Positions 23,036 through 32,901 of a DNA stretch of 64,000 nucleotides are shown in pieces. The stretch comes from Diplocarpon mali (lineage: Eukaryota; Ascomycota; Leotiomycetes; Helotiales; Drepanopezizaceae). The position numbers and the translations under genes are program-made. The notes below the pieces were generated by a model. The model made no database searches. It was not told the DNA's origin and saw only the letters and a list, made by a program, of their open reading frames with translations. Where the stretch lies: positions 35,932-99,931 of the forward strand of contig JAENRP010000035.1 of NCBI GenBank assembly GCA_024741835.1, read 5' to 3'. Position 1 is the first letter of the stretch, and every line of letters starts with the position of its first letter.

Positions 23036-23794
23036 CTAACTCTGCTCCCCACCCCTTGTCAAAATCACACACCTAACCTTCACATCCCTCAACCCTCCTT
23101 CCCCACTATTCCTCACACCTACAGGCCTCCTCTTTTGCTCCCTAATACCTTTCTCTGCACCCTCAGCGATCCACTTAAGATCTCTCCTCCAGGATGGCAC
23201 CTCCAGAAAACCTAAATCCCCCTCAAATGCCCTGCCAAACTCAACGACCAGGTTCACTTCCCTAAGTGCTTTCATGCGGCTCACCACGGCCAAGAAGCCA
23301 TGCTCACATAGTTCCGCCCATGCCCGGAGGTCGATCGCGAGGTGCTGGATCAAGTGCCGGGAAGATGTAGAGATGTGGTAAAGGATATCATGGGTTTGGG
23401 TTGAGAGGAGAGGGGAGAGGGCGGACAAGTAAAGAATATCTGCTTCATAGCGAATGGGTATCGAAATCTTCCGTGGTGAATTGGCCGCCGTTTCCAGGGT
23501 TTGCGGAAGTCGCGACGACTGTTTTAGTGCAAAGCCGATGGATAAATAGGAATGTGATGTGAGAGTATTGAGTCGGGACTCGGAGCAGATCGATAGTGTG
23601 ACCGGTGGCGGGGTGTTGGAGATGTAGCCGCCTAGGGAGGGAGAATAGGAAATCTGGAGGATACGGGTTGCGTTGTGACTATTGTGAGAGATGGCTTCCA
23701 TACGGCAATAGATGTTGAGACGAAGCTCGGCGGGAAGAAGTATGAACTGCGGGAAGGCTGATACTGGGGGTTTTGCTGGCGTAGTCATGTTCAT
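23036..23794 (-). CDS. 2EXR-domain fungal protein
   Basis: Intronless 252-aa protein. The N-terminal FPQFILLPAELRLNIYCRMEA matches the 2EXR signature, an F-box-like LPxELRxxIW motif expanded in filamentous ascomycetes and of unknown biochemical role. The middle includes SICSESRLNTLT and an EADILYL strand, where other 2EXR proteins have the NPxxDTLYF-like element. The C-terminus is basic. The family is usually variable, and neighbouring housekeeping genes give no clue. The domain assignment rests on the N-terminal motif alone. The next gene, SCOT, is on the same strand 308 bases upstream. Confidence 0.7.
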   Translation of the reverse strand: MNMTTPAKPPVSAFPQFILLPAELRLNIYCRMEAISHNSHNATRILQISYSPSLGGYISNTPPPVTLSICSESRLNTLTSHSYLSIGFALKQSSRLPQTLETAANSPRKISIPIRYEADILYLSALSPLLSTQTHDILYHISTSSRHLIQHLAIDLRAWAELCEHGFLAVVSRMKALREVNLVVEFGRAFEGDLGFLEVPSWRRDLKWIAEGAEKGIREQKRRPVGVRNSGEGGLRDVKVRCVILTRGGEQS

Positions 23795-24102
23795 GGGTTG
23801 GAACGCAGACCGCAGTCGGATTTAGAGATGGTGAGCAAACGACTCTGTGGAGAAGAATGAGTGCTTGTAAGAGCTGATGTCAGGTTGGGCACTGGAACAA
23901 CGCTTCTTCAGCAGATGTTGAAGTGTCTGTACCCATATCGCGTTATGATATCAGGCCAAATGAGGGGTATTGATCTGACACGTGATAATGAATCAGAAAG
24001 GGGGGACGCTCCAGGGACTCTTGGCCCCCGAGTAAATTTTCCATCGGTGACCCTAACATGCTATCAAACTTCAGAATGCTTCCACTGATCCAAATTATAC
24101 AT

Positions 24103-25758
24103 TCACAACATCGGCTTCAAGTCATCGGCCACATTAAAAGGAGCCTCTGTCTTGCTCTTGATCTCGTCAACAGTAACTCCATCGGCAATCTCTATCAGAG
24201 TCAATCCAGTTGCGAAGTCCACCTTGAACACACCCTGTGGAATGTTAGCTCAAGCCGAATAACTCAGGAGGGAGAAAGACTTGCCAGTTCCGTGATGATC
24301 AGAGACACACAAGCCTTACCCGTCAACGGGAAAGCACATTGCTTGACTATCTTCGCATTTCCCTTCTTATCCGTGTGCTCCATCGTAACGACAACCTTGG
24401 TTTTCTCCGGGTTACTGACCAAATCCATAGCACCGCCGAATCCCTTTATCTTACCTGGCAACATCCAGTTTGCCAGGTCCCCATTTCCGCTGACTTGCAT
24501 AGCGCCGAGGATTGTCAAATTGACACGACCACTTCTGATCATGCCGAATGATTCCTCGCTACCGAAGACAGCTGCTCCAGGCTTCAGTGTAACAGTCTCC
24601 TTGCCAGCGTTGATGAGATCAGCATCTTCCTTGCCCTTCACAGGGTACGGGCCAAGTCCAAGAATACCGTTTTCGGATTGCAATTGGACCTCGACCTCCG
24701 GACCAACAAATCCAGGAGCAAGCATAGGCATCCCAATACCTAGGTTGGCATACATGCCATTTTTGAATTCCCTAGCTGCTCTTCGAACAATGCGCTCCCT
24801 CTTCGCAGCAGTCTCGCCAGTCCCAAGGGCCGACTTCGCCTCGGCCTCGTTGGGGTCTTTGGCAAACGTGTACTTTTCAATGCCCTTTTCTGTCGTAGAT
24901 TGGATGACCCGCTTGACGTAGATACCTGGCAGATGCACAGATTCGGGGGCGATCTCTCCTGGCTCGACGATATGCTCTGCTTCTACAATGGTAACGGCAG
25001 CGTTGCGGCCCATGGCGCCGTTAAAATTGTTGGCTGTCAGTCGAAATTGGCAGTTACCCAGCTTGTCGGCCTTCCACGCCTTCACGAAAGCATAGTCGCC
25101 CTTGATACTCTCCTCCAAAAGATATTGCTTCCCATCGAAGACCTTGACGTCCTTCGGGTATGAGTATACTTTTGGCGTTCCGTCGACGTTGTTCAGTAGA
25201 GGTAGCTCTCCCGTCTGGACCACAGTTCCAAAAGCAGCGGGTGTATAGAATGCGGGTATGCCCTTTCCCCCCGACGCGCAACGTTCGGCCAGTGTCCCTT
25301 GAGGCGTGAGCTCCAACTCGATTTCTCCTGTCAAGTACATCTTCTCAAACGTCTTGTTCTCGCCAATGTAGCTTGCAATCATCTTCTTGATTTGCTTCGT
25401 CTTCAGCAGTTTGCCCAAACCTGATGTATCGGTTCCGGCATTATTCGAGACAGCTGTGATCCCCGTTATTGCCGGCTTGTTGACCACTTGGTTAATCAAG
25501 GTATCGGGTACGCCGCAAAGACCGAATCCACCGCAGAGGACCGTGGAGTTTGATTTCATGTCTCTGAGGGCTTCGGCAGCGGAAGGGAGTACTTTGTTGA
25601 TCTCATTTCGACGGAAGGTGGAGGAGAATGCGCGGGCAAAGAGAAGGGATTGCTACGGTTGTTAGTTGGATCCAATTGGCAGTACTGGAGCTTCTCGGCA
25701 CCTTTGTATTGTTCCTGGTGCAAGCTCTCGCCGTCCGAAGAAGAGCTGGAGAGGACAT
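24103..25758 (-). CDS. Succinyl-CoA:3-ketoacid-CoA transferase, mitochondrial
   Basis: Moves CoA between succinyl-CoA and acetoacetate (or acetate) in the matrix, for ketone or acetate use. Exons 25758-25702, 25652-24285 and 24234-24103 give 518 aa, the full two-domain length. The N-terminus ([15 protein letters not shown], then [10 protein letters not shown]) is a mitochondrial presequence. The alpha part has [14 protein letters not shown]. The beta part has NLGIGMP and [13 protein letters not shown], whose Glu is the CoA-accepting nucleophile in this family. The last intron (24284-24235) starts GCAAGT rather than GT, a GC-AG intron. Splicing there joins ITEL to GVFKVD and restores [12 protein letters not shown] through VADDLKPML. 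Without it the protein would end SLSPS and lose the conserved C-terminus. The neighbouring carrier gene is on the same strand. Confidence 0.95.
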
Positions 25759-26344
25759 GACGTGGGTAATTGACAAGTGAAGTTTGTAATCCAATAGCAA
25801 GAAATGAGAGAGAGCCTTTACTCAGGAGACAAGATGTAGCACATGGGAGCTCGAGACGAAGTCAATACTGGCGGCAAAGCTCTTAGCCATTTCCCCACGT
25901 CTACACGGCGACGGTAGGGGTCTCGGCAATGGCTTCTTGTGCGGAATGATCCGCTGATCCGCTTCTCTACGGCAATCAAAAGGGGCTTAGCCGAGACTTC
26001 GACAACTCTCGCCTACGGGGGTACTGTTGATTACTAGATAACACTCGAGCTCTGCTCCTCGATCTCTGATCATGAAACTGGGAGTAATGATAATGAAGTA
26101 TATCTCATTTCAGACCGATTTTTGAGCTTTCACGTAGCAAGAAATATCTAGATCTTAGCTACGGCAAGGGAAATCAAACCTTATTCTTGTCGTGATTGAA
26201 CCCGAAATCAAGCTACTGTGATATAGGGTCGGATTTAGACCCAGTTATCAGTGAATTTACAACCTGACTTCGGCTTCAAATGGTCGAGCCGCCGCTTCTA
26301 TTCCTCATCTACGCAATCTAGTCTCCTCCAGTCTATCATCTATT
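25759..26344. other. Intergenic region between SCOT and the carrier
   Basis: About 590 bases between the SCOT start and the carrier stop, both on the minus strand. Presumably it contains the SCOT promoter. No gene or repeat was recognised. Confidence 0.45.
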
Positions 26345-27328
26345 CTAATCTATGAACTTCAACTCTCCCTCTTTGGCTCTCCTCCCTACAGACAGCGCCC
26401 TCCTTTCCGGATCTAATTCTCGCATGATCCATTCGTAAACAGCCCACTGAGCAGCATTCACAATGAAAGCCCTGAGATTGCAGACGCCCAAGCCTCGGAA
26501 AAACACTCCTATGCCCTCGTTTCGGTATGCATTGCTCGCAATCTCGACAGCACCAAGTCTCTTCGTCGCTGTCTCTCCCGCTAGCAAAGAAGTCGCTTCA
26601 GCAGGAATTACTAACGGAATGGCTTGTTGTGTTTGCACGCGGGTCTTGACAACATCCAAAGGGAATATACTCGCCCAGGTCACCACTCCAGCAATACCTC
26701 CGCAGAGCAGGACTTTAGCAGCTTCCCGGATACCATTTTCATCTGCATTATCACCGCGCTCACGCATCTTCTGTGAGATGAACCGGGTTGTGAGTTCGTA
26801 ACTCCAGAAGTAGAATCCATAACCCACGCTATCCCTCAGTGCCGTGACCACGCCACCGAAATACAAGCCTTTGACTCCCTCATTACGCAAGATATCCCGG
26901 GTAATTTTCCAGCATGAAGTTGACTGTTGGGAAGCTGCGATTTGGACACGGCATTTTACAAGTTCGGTCGGTGTGGATACGACCCAAGTTGCAAGACCAC
27001 CCATAGCACCGGCAAGCCATGTCGTCCATAAATTTGGGGGAGCGGATGGGTTGTAGGAGTTCAAAAGGATACTTGTTCGGTTGTAGGTTACAAACAGGAG
27101 AGCGTTCAAGGCGCCGTACCCGAGTATGGGAGCTGTGGCTCCTCGGATGAGGGAGGAAGCTGATGAGAACTGCGCGCGGTATGGTACTGCTCCAGGCGGT
27201 GCTCCGGTAGAAGTCGAGGGAGGTGAGGCAGGTGAGGCTTGCAGACGGACTTTAATGAGGTCGAGAGGATTACCGATCAGGATTCCTGCAGCGCCGCTAA
27301 TGTATCCAGCCCAAAAATCTGCCGACAT
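26345..27328 (-). CDS. Mitochondrial carrier (SLC25 family)
   Basis: Inner-membrane solute exchanger. The intronless frame encodes 327 aa with three repeats of the carrier signature P-x-[DE]-x-x-[KR]: NPLDLIKVRLQ (P21), TPTELVKCRVQ (P120) and FPLDVVKTRVQ (P223). Each is followed by an even-numbered helix (for example GYGALNALLFV and GYGFYFWSYEL). The second and third repeats carry the matching loop motif NEGVKGLYFGG and NEGIGVFFRGL. General resemblance is to fungal Ymc1/ornithine/carnitine-type carriers, but substrate contact points cannot be read reliably, so no substrate is given. No presequence is present, as is usual. It follows SCOT on the same strand, which is suggestive but does not prove a shared pathway. 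Confidence 0.92.
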   Translation of the reverse strand: MSADFWAGYISGAAGILIGNPLDLIKVRLQASPASPPSTSTGAPPGAVPYRAQFSSASSLIRGATAPILGYGALNALLFVTYNRTSILLNSYNPSAPPNLWTTWLAGAMGGLATWVVSTPTELVKCRVQIAASQQSTSCWKITRDILRNEGVKGLYFGGVVTALRDSVGYGFYFWSYELTTRFISQKMRERGDNADENGIREAAKVLLCGGIAGVVTWASIFPLDVVKTRVQTQQAIPLVIPAEATSLLAGETATKRLGAVEIASNAYRNEGIGVFFRGLGVCNLRAFIVNAAQWAVYEWIMRELDPERRALSVGRRAKEGELKFID

Positions 27329-27463
27329 ATTGAGTTTGCTGGTTGAGAGTGGTTTGTCAAAAATTATACAAAGGTGGCGTTATTGCTGAAACATCGTAGG
27401 CAAATATTCCAAAGTGTAAATGCTTCAGATCAAAAAGCGGCAATGGAAAGAAATACCCAGAAA

Positions 27464-27796
27464 TTACAATACTTCATCTGAGGTTCGAGTCCAGGGCTTT
27501 CTTTGAGAGATAGCAGTAATGACTGGGTCGGAATAATCTCGTATTGTCCTCTCCGCAAGTGTGATTTGGGTGAGAAGTGTAATGAAAACCGCTGCCCACG
27601 CAGTTCCAGCTTTCAATGGTCTCGGGATCGATCCAATTCTAGCAAATCCAGAAACACATTCGAGTGGTGCTGCTGGTAGGGTACGCCGAATGTACTGGTA
27701 GTGTCCAAGCTGTGCTGCGAATGCACTTAACAAGATGGCACTCCGGTATTTCGCAACGAAGTAATTAGCTTCTGTTGGTTTCGCAGGCGGGGTCAT
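27464..27796 (-). CDS. Small predicted two-helix membrane protein, unknown
   Basis: Intronless 110-codon frame with two hydrophobic segments, about 18-36 (SAILLSAFAAQLGHYQYI) and about 64-82 (AWAAVFITLLTQITLA), between polar ends. I do not recognise the family. It is supported by good codon regularity, an ATG followed by a structured reading frame, and its location between two tightly spaced genes: 135 bases upstream of the carrier start and 362 bases from the divergent RAD54. It could be a small mitochondrial or ER membrane protein. A chance frame is not fully excluded. Confidence 0.55.
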   Translation of the reverse strand: MTPPAKPTEANYFVAKYRSAILLSAFAAQLGHYQYIRRTLPAAPLECVSGFARIGSIPRPLKAGTAWAAVFITLLTQITLAERTIRDYSDPVITAISQRKPWTRTSDEVL

Positions 27797-28158
27797 CGTC
27801 GAGCTTAGAGCGGGGCAGTAGATAAGATGGGTCTGCGGAGGAGAAAACGATTAAAATCGAAACTAGGCAGATCTGTACATTCGATGCAGCGGGGAAGCAG
27901 GAAAAGCAAACAAGTATGAAGATAAGAAAAATCGCGCTGGCGAGAAAAACCCGGGATTCACGTTCGCCTTCCACGTGTTTACGAGACGCGTTGCACTCAT
28001 TAAACGCTTGGGCGCGTCAATGAAATGGTGACGCATCGCCACCTTCATTTGATCGACAGCAGCTCATCCGACGCCCAAAAGTTTCCCACTATTTCAAAGC
28101 CCTGTGAGAATGATCATTTTCGAAGCGGAGCAAACAGTGAGATCGCTCTAGAGACACG
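27797..28158. promoter_or_regulatory. Divergent promoter with MCB element, small membrane protein/RAD54
   Basis: 362 bases between start codons. They contain a perfect MluI cell-cycle box ACGCGT at 27986-27991, a GGCGCGTC at 28011-28018, and CACGTG at 27972-27977. MCB sites drive G1/S transcription of DNA-repair genes in yeasts; RAD54 is the natural target here. Function is inferred. Confidence 0.5.
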
Positions 28159-30690
28159 ATGATGATCACTCCTGACGAGCTGGTTTCGAGCACGCCTGCA
28201 CCTGCGAGAAAGCGCCTTGGGACTCACGGAGTAACGCCTCAGACCGTTGATCGATTGAAGAAGCCATTCGGCCTGACCTTGAACGATGACAAGGAGAACA
28301 ATTATCTAACCCCTTCCGCGAAACCTCCGGGCTCCCAGCGCCTGTATACGCCGCAATCCGTAGACCGACTCATCAAGCCCTTCAGATGCCCCGGATCTGC
28401 GACTATAACTCGAGCCTCAGTGAAACCTGCCCGGAAGCGAAGGAAGGTTGACTATGGCGGTGCCGACGGCGAGCAGGAGGATGGCGATAAACCGTGGACG
28501 AATGAAGATAGATTGGCCCTCGCGAATCGGGAATCAAACAAATTCCCGGTTTTCCAGGTCAAGGACAAGGACACGATGTTCCGGAAAGCGTTTTCTGTTC
28601 CTTTAGTGAACAAAGATGGCGCCTCTTACAATCCAAACAGACCACCACCCACTCTCGGATTAAGACAGGGCGCTGTCTTCATTGCAAAGCCGCTACACGA
28701 CCCCAGTGGTGAATTTGCAATTGTCCTCTATGACCCTACCGTCGACGAGAGACCAAGAGCTATCGAGGAATCTAAAAAGGCCGAAAGCGGAGAACCGCCG
28801 AAGATTGATGCGCCTCTTGTTCACAAATCGCTGGCAGAGATTCTAGGAATCAAAAAGGTCGTTGAGAGTGACAGACCCAAAGTTCCCGTTGTTATCGATC
28901 CACGGCTGTCGAAAGTTCTCAGGCCCCATCAAATTGAAGGGGTGAAGTTTATGTACCGATGTGTGACTGGAATGATTGAAGACAATGCGAACGGCTGCAT
29001 TATGGCCGATGAGATGGGCTTGGGCAAGACCTTACAGTGCATTGCCCTCATGTGGACGCTGTTGAAACAGTCTCCAGAGGCCGGAAGATCCACAATTCAG
29101 AAAGCCATTATTGCATGCCCTTCCAGCTTGGTGAAGAATTGGGCGAACGAGCTGGTCAAGTGGCTTGGACCAGACGCCATCCAACCGTTTGCCATCGATG
29201 GTAAAGCCACAAAAGAAGAACTGCAACAGCAGCTACGGCAATGGGCTATTGCGAGCGGTCGCTCCGTCACAAGACCTGTCATAATTGTCTCATACGAAAC
29301 GCTGCGACTCAACGTGGAGGAGTTGAAGAACACGAAGATCGGACTCATGCTATGTGATGAGGGCCATCGGTTAAAAAACGGCGACAGTCAAACATTCACG
29401 GCGCTAAATAGTCTGAATGTGTCGAGGAGGGTTATCCTGTCCGGGACACCAATTCAGAACGATCTTTCCGAGTACTTCTCACTCATTAGCTTCGCCAATC
29501 CAGGTCTCCTTGGTACACGAGTGCAGTTTCGGAAGAAATATGAGCTGCCAATTCTCAAAGGACGGGATGCGGCTGGAAGTGACAAAGATCGTCAGAAGGG
29601 AGACGAGACCGTACGAGAGCTACTGAGTGTGGTCAATAAATTTATCATTCGACGGACAAACGATATTTTATCAAAATATCTGCCTGTCAAGTACGAGCAT
29701 GTTGTTTTCTGCAACCTTGCGCCTTTCCAGCTCGACCTCTACAATCATTTCATCAGCAGTCCCGATATCAAGGCTTTGCTTCGGGGTAAGGGAAGCCAGC
29801 CTCTCAAAGCCATAGGGTTGCTCAAGAAGCTCTGCAATCACCCAGATTTACTCAGCCTTCCCGATGACCTACCAGGATGCGAGAAATATTTTCCAGATGA
29901 TTATGTCCCCAAGGATGCTCGAGGAAGGGACCGTGATATCAGGCCGTGGTATTCAGGAAAGATGCAGGTTCTGGATCGAATGCTTGCACGAATCCACCAG
30001 GACACGAACGACAAGATTGTCTTGATCAGTAACTGGACTCAAACACTGGACATGTTCGAAAAGCTTTGTCGCGATCGAGGCTATGGCAGTCTCCGGCTCG
30101 ATGGCACCATGAATGTGACAAAACGACAGAAACTTGTGGATAAATTCAATAATCCGGAGGGGACAGAATTCATATTCCTCCTTAGTAGTAAAGCCGGTGG
30201 GTGTGGTCTGAATCTCATCGGAGCTAACAGACTGGTCCTCTTCGATCCAGATTGGAACCCGGCAGCAGATCAACAAGCTCTTGCCCGAGTATGGCGAGAT
30301 GGTCAGAAGAAAGACTGTTTCGTGTACCGCTTCATCGCAACAGGGACCATCGAGGAAAAGGTTTTTCAAAGACAATCCCACAAACAGTCATTATCATCCT
30401 GCGTTGTCGACTCCGCCGAGGACGTCGAAAGACATTTCACTCTCGATAGCTTGCGGGAGCTGTTCCAGTACCATAGCGAGACGACTAGCGATACGCATGA
30501 TACATTCAAGTGTAAGCGCTGTAAGCCTGATGGGAAACAGTACATCAAAGCGCCGGCGATGATGTACGGTGACACGAGTACGTGGAATCATTTCGTTAAT
30601 GAGGGCCTGAAAACGATACAGGATCTGCTTTTGAGGCAGGAATGTGGCGATGATGCGGTGTCGGCCGTTTTTCAGTATATATCCCATTGA
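28159..30690 (+). CDS. RAD54: DNA repair and recombination ATPase Rad54
   Basis: Swi2/Snf2 dsDNA translocase that works with Rad51 in homologous recombination: homology search, strand exchange and chromatin remodelling. Intronless, 843 aa. The N-terminal region has repeated TPQTVDRLKKPFG and TPQSVDRLIKPFR, and RKRLG. The helicase core starts near residue 255 (LRPHQIEGVKFMY). Walker A is in ADEMGLGKTLQ (about 283-293), motif II is DEGH (about 399-402), then SGTPIQNDL, and in the second lobe LISNWTQTLD, LLSSKAGGCGLNLIGANRL and the ARVWRDGQKK motif VI. The zinc-finger-like C-terminal stretch (CKRCKPDG) is also Rad54-typical. Two ATGs stand in tandem at 28159 and 28162. Confidence 0.97.
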   Translation: MMITPDELVSSTPAPARKRLGTHGVTPQTVDRLKKPFGLTLNDDKENNYLTPSAKPPGSQRLYTPQSVDRLIKPFRCPGSATITRASVKPARKRRKVDYGGADGEQEDGDKPWTNEDRLALANRESNKFPVFQVKDKDTMFRKAFSVPLVNKDGASYNPNRPPPTLGLRQGAVFIAKPLHDPSGEFAIVLYDPTVDERPRAIEESKKAESGEPPKIDAPLVHKSLAEILGIKKVVESDRPKVPVVIDPRLSKVLRPHQIEGVKFMYRCVTGMIEDNANGCIMADEMGLGKTLQCIALMWTLLKQSPEAGRSTIQKAIIACPSSLVKNWANELVKWLGPDAIQPFAIDGKATKEELQQQLRQWAIASGRSVTRPVIIVSYETLRLNVEELKNTKIGLMLCDEGHRLKNGDSQTFTALNSLNVSRRVILSGTPIQNDLSEYFSLISFANPGLLGTRVQFRKKYELPILKGRDAAGSDKDRQKGDETVRELLSVVNKFIIRRTNDILSKYLPVKYEHVVFCNLAPFQLDLYNHFISSPDIKALLRGKGSQPLKAIGLLKKLCNHPDLLSLPDDLPGCEKYFPDDYVPKDARGRDRDIRPWYSGKMQVLDRMLARIHQDTNDKIVLISNWTQTLDMFEKLCRDRGYGSLRLDGTMNVTKRQKLVDKFNNPEGTEFIFLLSSKAGGCGLNLIGANRLVLFDPDWNPAADQQALARVWRDGQKKDCFVYRFIATGTIEEKVFQRQSHKQSLSSCVVDSAEDVERHFTLDSLRELFQYHSETTSDTHDTFKCKRCKPDGKQYIKAPAMMYGDTSTWNHFVNEGLKTIQDLLLRQECGDDAVSAVFQYISH

Positions 30691-31490
30691 TTACATGTTT
30701 TTCTTCATGAGTTTAGCAGGTAAAACGCTTGGGAAGTCTTAGCGAGTGGAATCAGAAAGGAAGAGGCCAAGATGGGCGTCTCTCTTAAAATGCCGCCGGT
30801 AAAATAGCGTACCGGACTGCTGCATCTACGTTTGGAACGGGTAGCCTCTGTCGCACCAATGACACGATGTATGGTTGGCTTTGGTCTGTAATCTGTAAAA
30901 TGTGAATGAACATATTTTTTTGTGATCCTATTGTATTATTGCTGTTGTGGTGTTGTGGTGTTGCTGTTTGGCTTACTTCAGGTGATACGAAGCGAGTTGC
31001 ACCCTGGTGATGGACTTCACCACGCCTCCGCGCAGGGAACTCTACATTGACATCTGGGAAGTCAAGGAGCACCAGATACTGCAGTGCAGATTCTCATGAG
31101 AACTGGAAGTCGGCCAGCAAAGCACCAAGGCAGATATCACAACATCAGAGCCGGTGCGAGAAGTACAACTTGCCCAGTGCCTAGTTACAGCAGCCTAAGG
31201 TTTTAATGAAAGTAGTGACGACCGGACCGCAAATCCAACATTGAACTAAACGTACGCATCCAACCATTCAGCTCGACCGAAGAAGAACATCCGAAAATAT
31301 AAAACCTAGCAGGAAAGCACTAAAGCGAGCTGAGATTTCCCATGGAGCCGTCCCTCATTGCAACTCTTAAGCCCGCAAGGAATTTTCAACCCAAGAATGT
31401 TTTCAAGAGGAAAATGCACGTGTGCCAAAGTTGTTGCCGGTTGAGGAGGTCTCGAGTCAGAGGCTGCCCGCGAGTGAATACCCGGCTGAT
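30691..31490. other. Spacer between convergent RAD54 and hydrophobin
   Basis: About 800 bases between two stop codons. A (TTGTGG)-like stretch occurs near 30945-30965. No supported gene. Confidence 0.5.
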
Positions 31491-32023
31491 TTAGACCGTG
31501 ACACCGGGGCAAAAGGCGACGTTGTTGTTGGAGAGGAGTTGAACGAGCTGGGTTGGTTGTTAGTGGCTTACAGCTGTTTGAGAGCTGTGGAGGTGGACAG
31601 GAGGGGGACGCTTACAGCAGCGCTATTGGTGTTACCAGTTCCTCCATTGCTCAAGCAGCAGATGTTGACAGCATTGCATGTCTGGACGTCGACAGCAAGA
31701 ATTGGAGTGCCTCGATGTTCTGGTCAGCGAAGATCTGATTACATGTTTCGGGGAGGGTACTTACACTGGGCGGCAACGCTCAGGGTTGGGACAATGAGGG
31801 GCAGGATGGCTGGAATGACGCCGAGGATGCCCCCGAGGGCTGGGGCGATGTTCGAGCCCAGGCTGGAGGTTGGAACGATGTTTGGCTTTTGCTGGCAACA
31901 TGCCTGAGTTCCCTGTCCCTGGGCACAGGACAGCGGAGTGCCGGTCCTCTTGATCCTCTCGACGGAAGGAGCAGCGAGGACGCTCGCGGCGAGGGTCATG
32001 GTGGTGAAAAGCTTGAGCTGCAT
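31491..32023 (-). CDS. Hydrophobin, class I-like with atypical spacing
   Basis: Small secreted amphipathic protein coating aerial hyphae or conidia. Exons 32023-31765, 31710-31616 and 31547-31491 give 136 aa. A signal peptide (about 1-18) is followed by a Lys-Arg at 25-26 that could be a Kex2 site. All eight cysteines are present as C33, CC42-43, C87, C98, CC104-105 and C131. The order C-CC-C-C-CC-C is exact, and Q-C-T-P-I after the third Cys block is typical. Spacing C-x8-CC-x43-C-x10-C-x5-CC-x25-C fits neither class well: x5 before the second CC is class I, but two loops are longer than usual. The middle loop (APALGGILGVIPAILPLIVP) is very hydrophobic. The first acceptor is a GAG; it is the only join that keeps the Cys frame open. 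Confidence 0.88.
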
Positions 32024-32901
32024 TCTGAGCTGGAGTTGTGGTTAAGGAAGATGGTCGTGAAGTGTGGAACTTGTGTTGAGAGGCCTGGTATTGCTGGACT
32101 GTGCTGAGCTGCTGGAGGGAAGAAGATGAGGGTTGAGAGGTGCTTATATATCTTACTGCTGGATATGCTCGACCAGATCAGCGTCATTCAACAAATGATA
32201 TTCTGGTGGACAGACTAGACTTGTAATACTGTCCAGCTGCCCAGGCCTTGGGATAGTCCATAGAGCTATTCGTTATGACACACCCAAGTCACAGATCGTC
32301 CAATCAAGGACACGTGATTTTGTCTGTCGGCGACGATATGGAAACAAGGAGGCCCGAAAGGCACACTGCCAAAGCCATTGTATCACACACTTTCGTTAGC
32401 GGAAGAGCCACTTGACTGATCCTCAGTCTGAAATCGAAATCCAGACAAGAGATCTCTGATTTCGACAGATGTATTGAACGCCTCGAAGAACAGCGACACA
32501 CTTGGGAAGGGTTCCGAGGGCACCAATTCCAAATTTCCCAAGTTGGCGGTAGCCGGAGATGTTCGCTGAAAAGAAAAATGTTGTCCCATCCCACAACGTG
32601 CTACGTGACAGAGTCCTTTTCTGGGGAAACCAAGGACTGAGCTCCTCGGAAAATAGTGGAATCTGTGAGCACTGTACAATCAGACTCCTCACTGTGGCTT
32701 TCGCATGGTCTCTCGCAGAGTGATGACTTCATAGCGGTGAACAAGGAAGTGATATTTGACCACGCGATCACCCAAAAATTGTCTCTGAAGCAGAGGCCTT
32801 TCGACTAGCCGACGACAAGAGCGGCGAATGTATCTGCATCTGGAAGTTAAAACTGAGATCGAGAAATCCCCCAATGCCTGGCTCTCAGTACCCAGACCGC
32901 C
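32024..32901. promoter_or_regulatory. Upstream region of the hydrophobin with TATA, CCAAT and CACGTG
   Basis: About 880 bases before the hydrophobin start, ending at the stop of the next minus-strand gene. A TATATAAG-type box (minus strand, 32143-32150) lies 120 bases upstream of the ATG. CCAAT at 32300-32304 and CACGTG at 32311-32316 lie about 280-290 bases upstream. A TATA box fits a strongly regulated gene such as a hydrophobin. No other gene is supported here. Confidence 0.45.

Noticed and set aside
27481..27495. tRNA B-box-like sequence GGTTCGAGTCC
   Set aside because: No A-box or acceptor stem around it; it falls within the end of a small protein frame.
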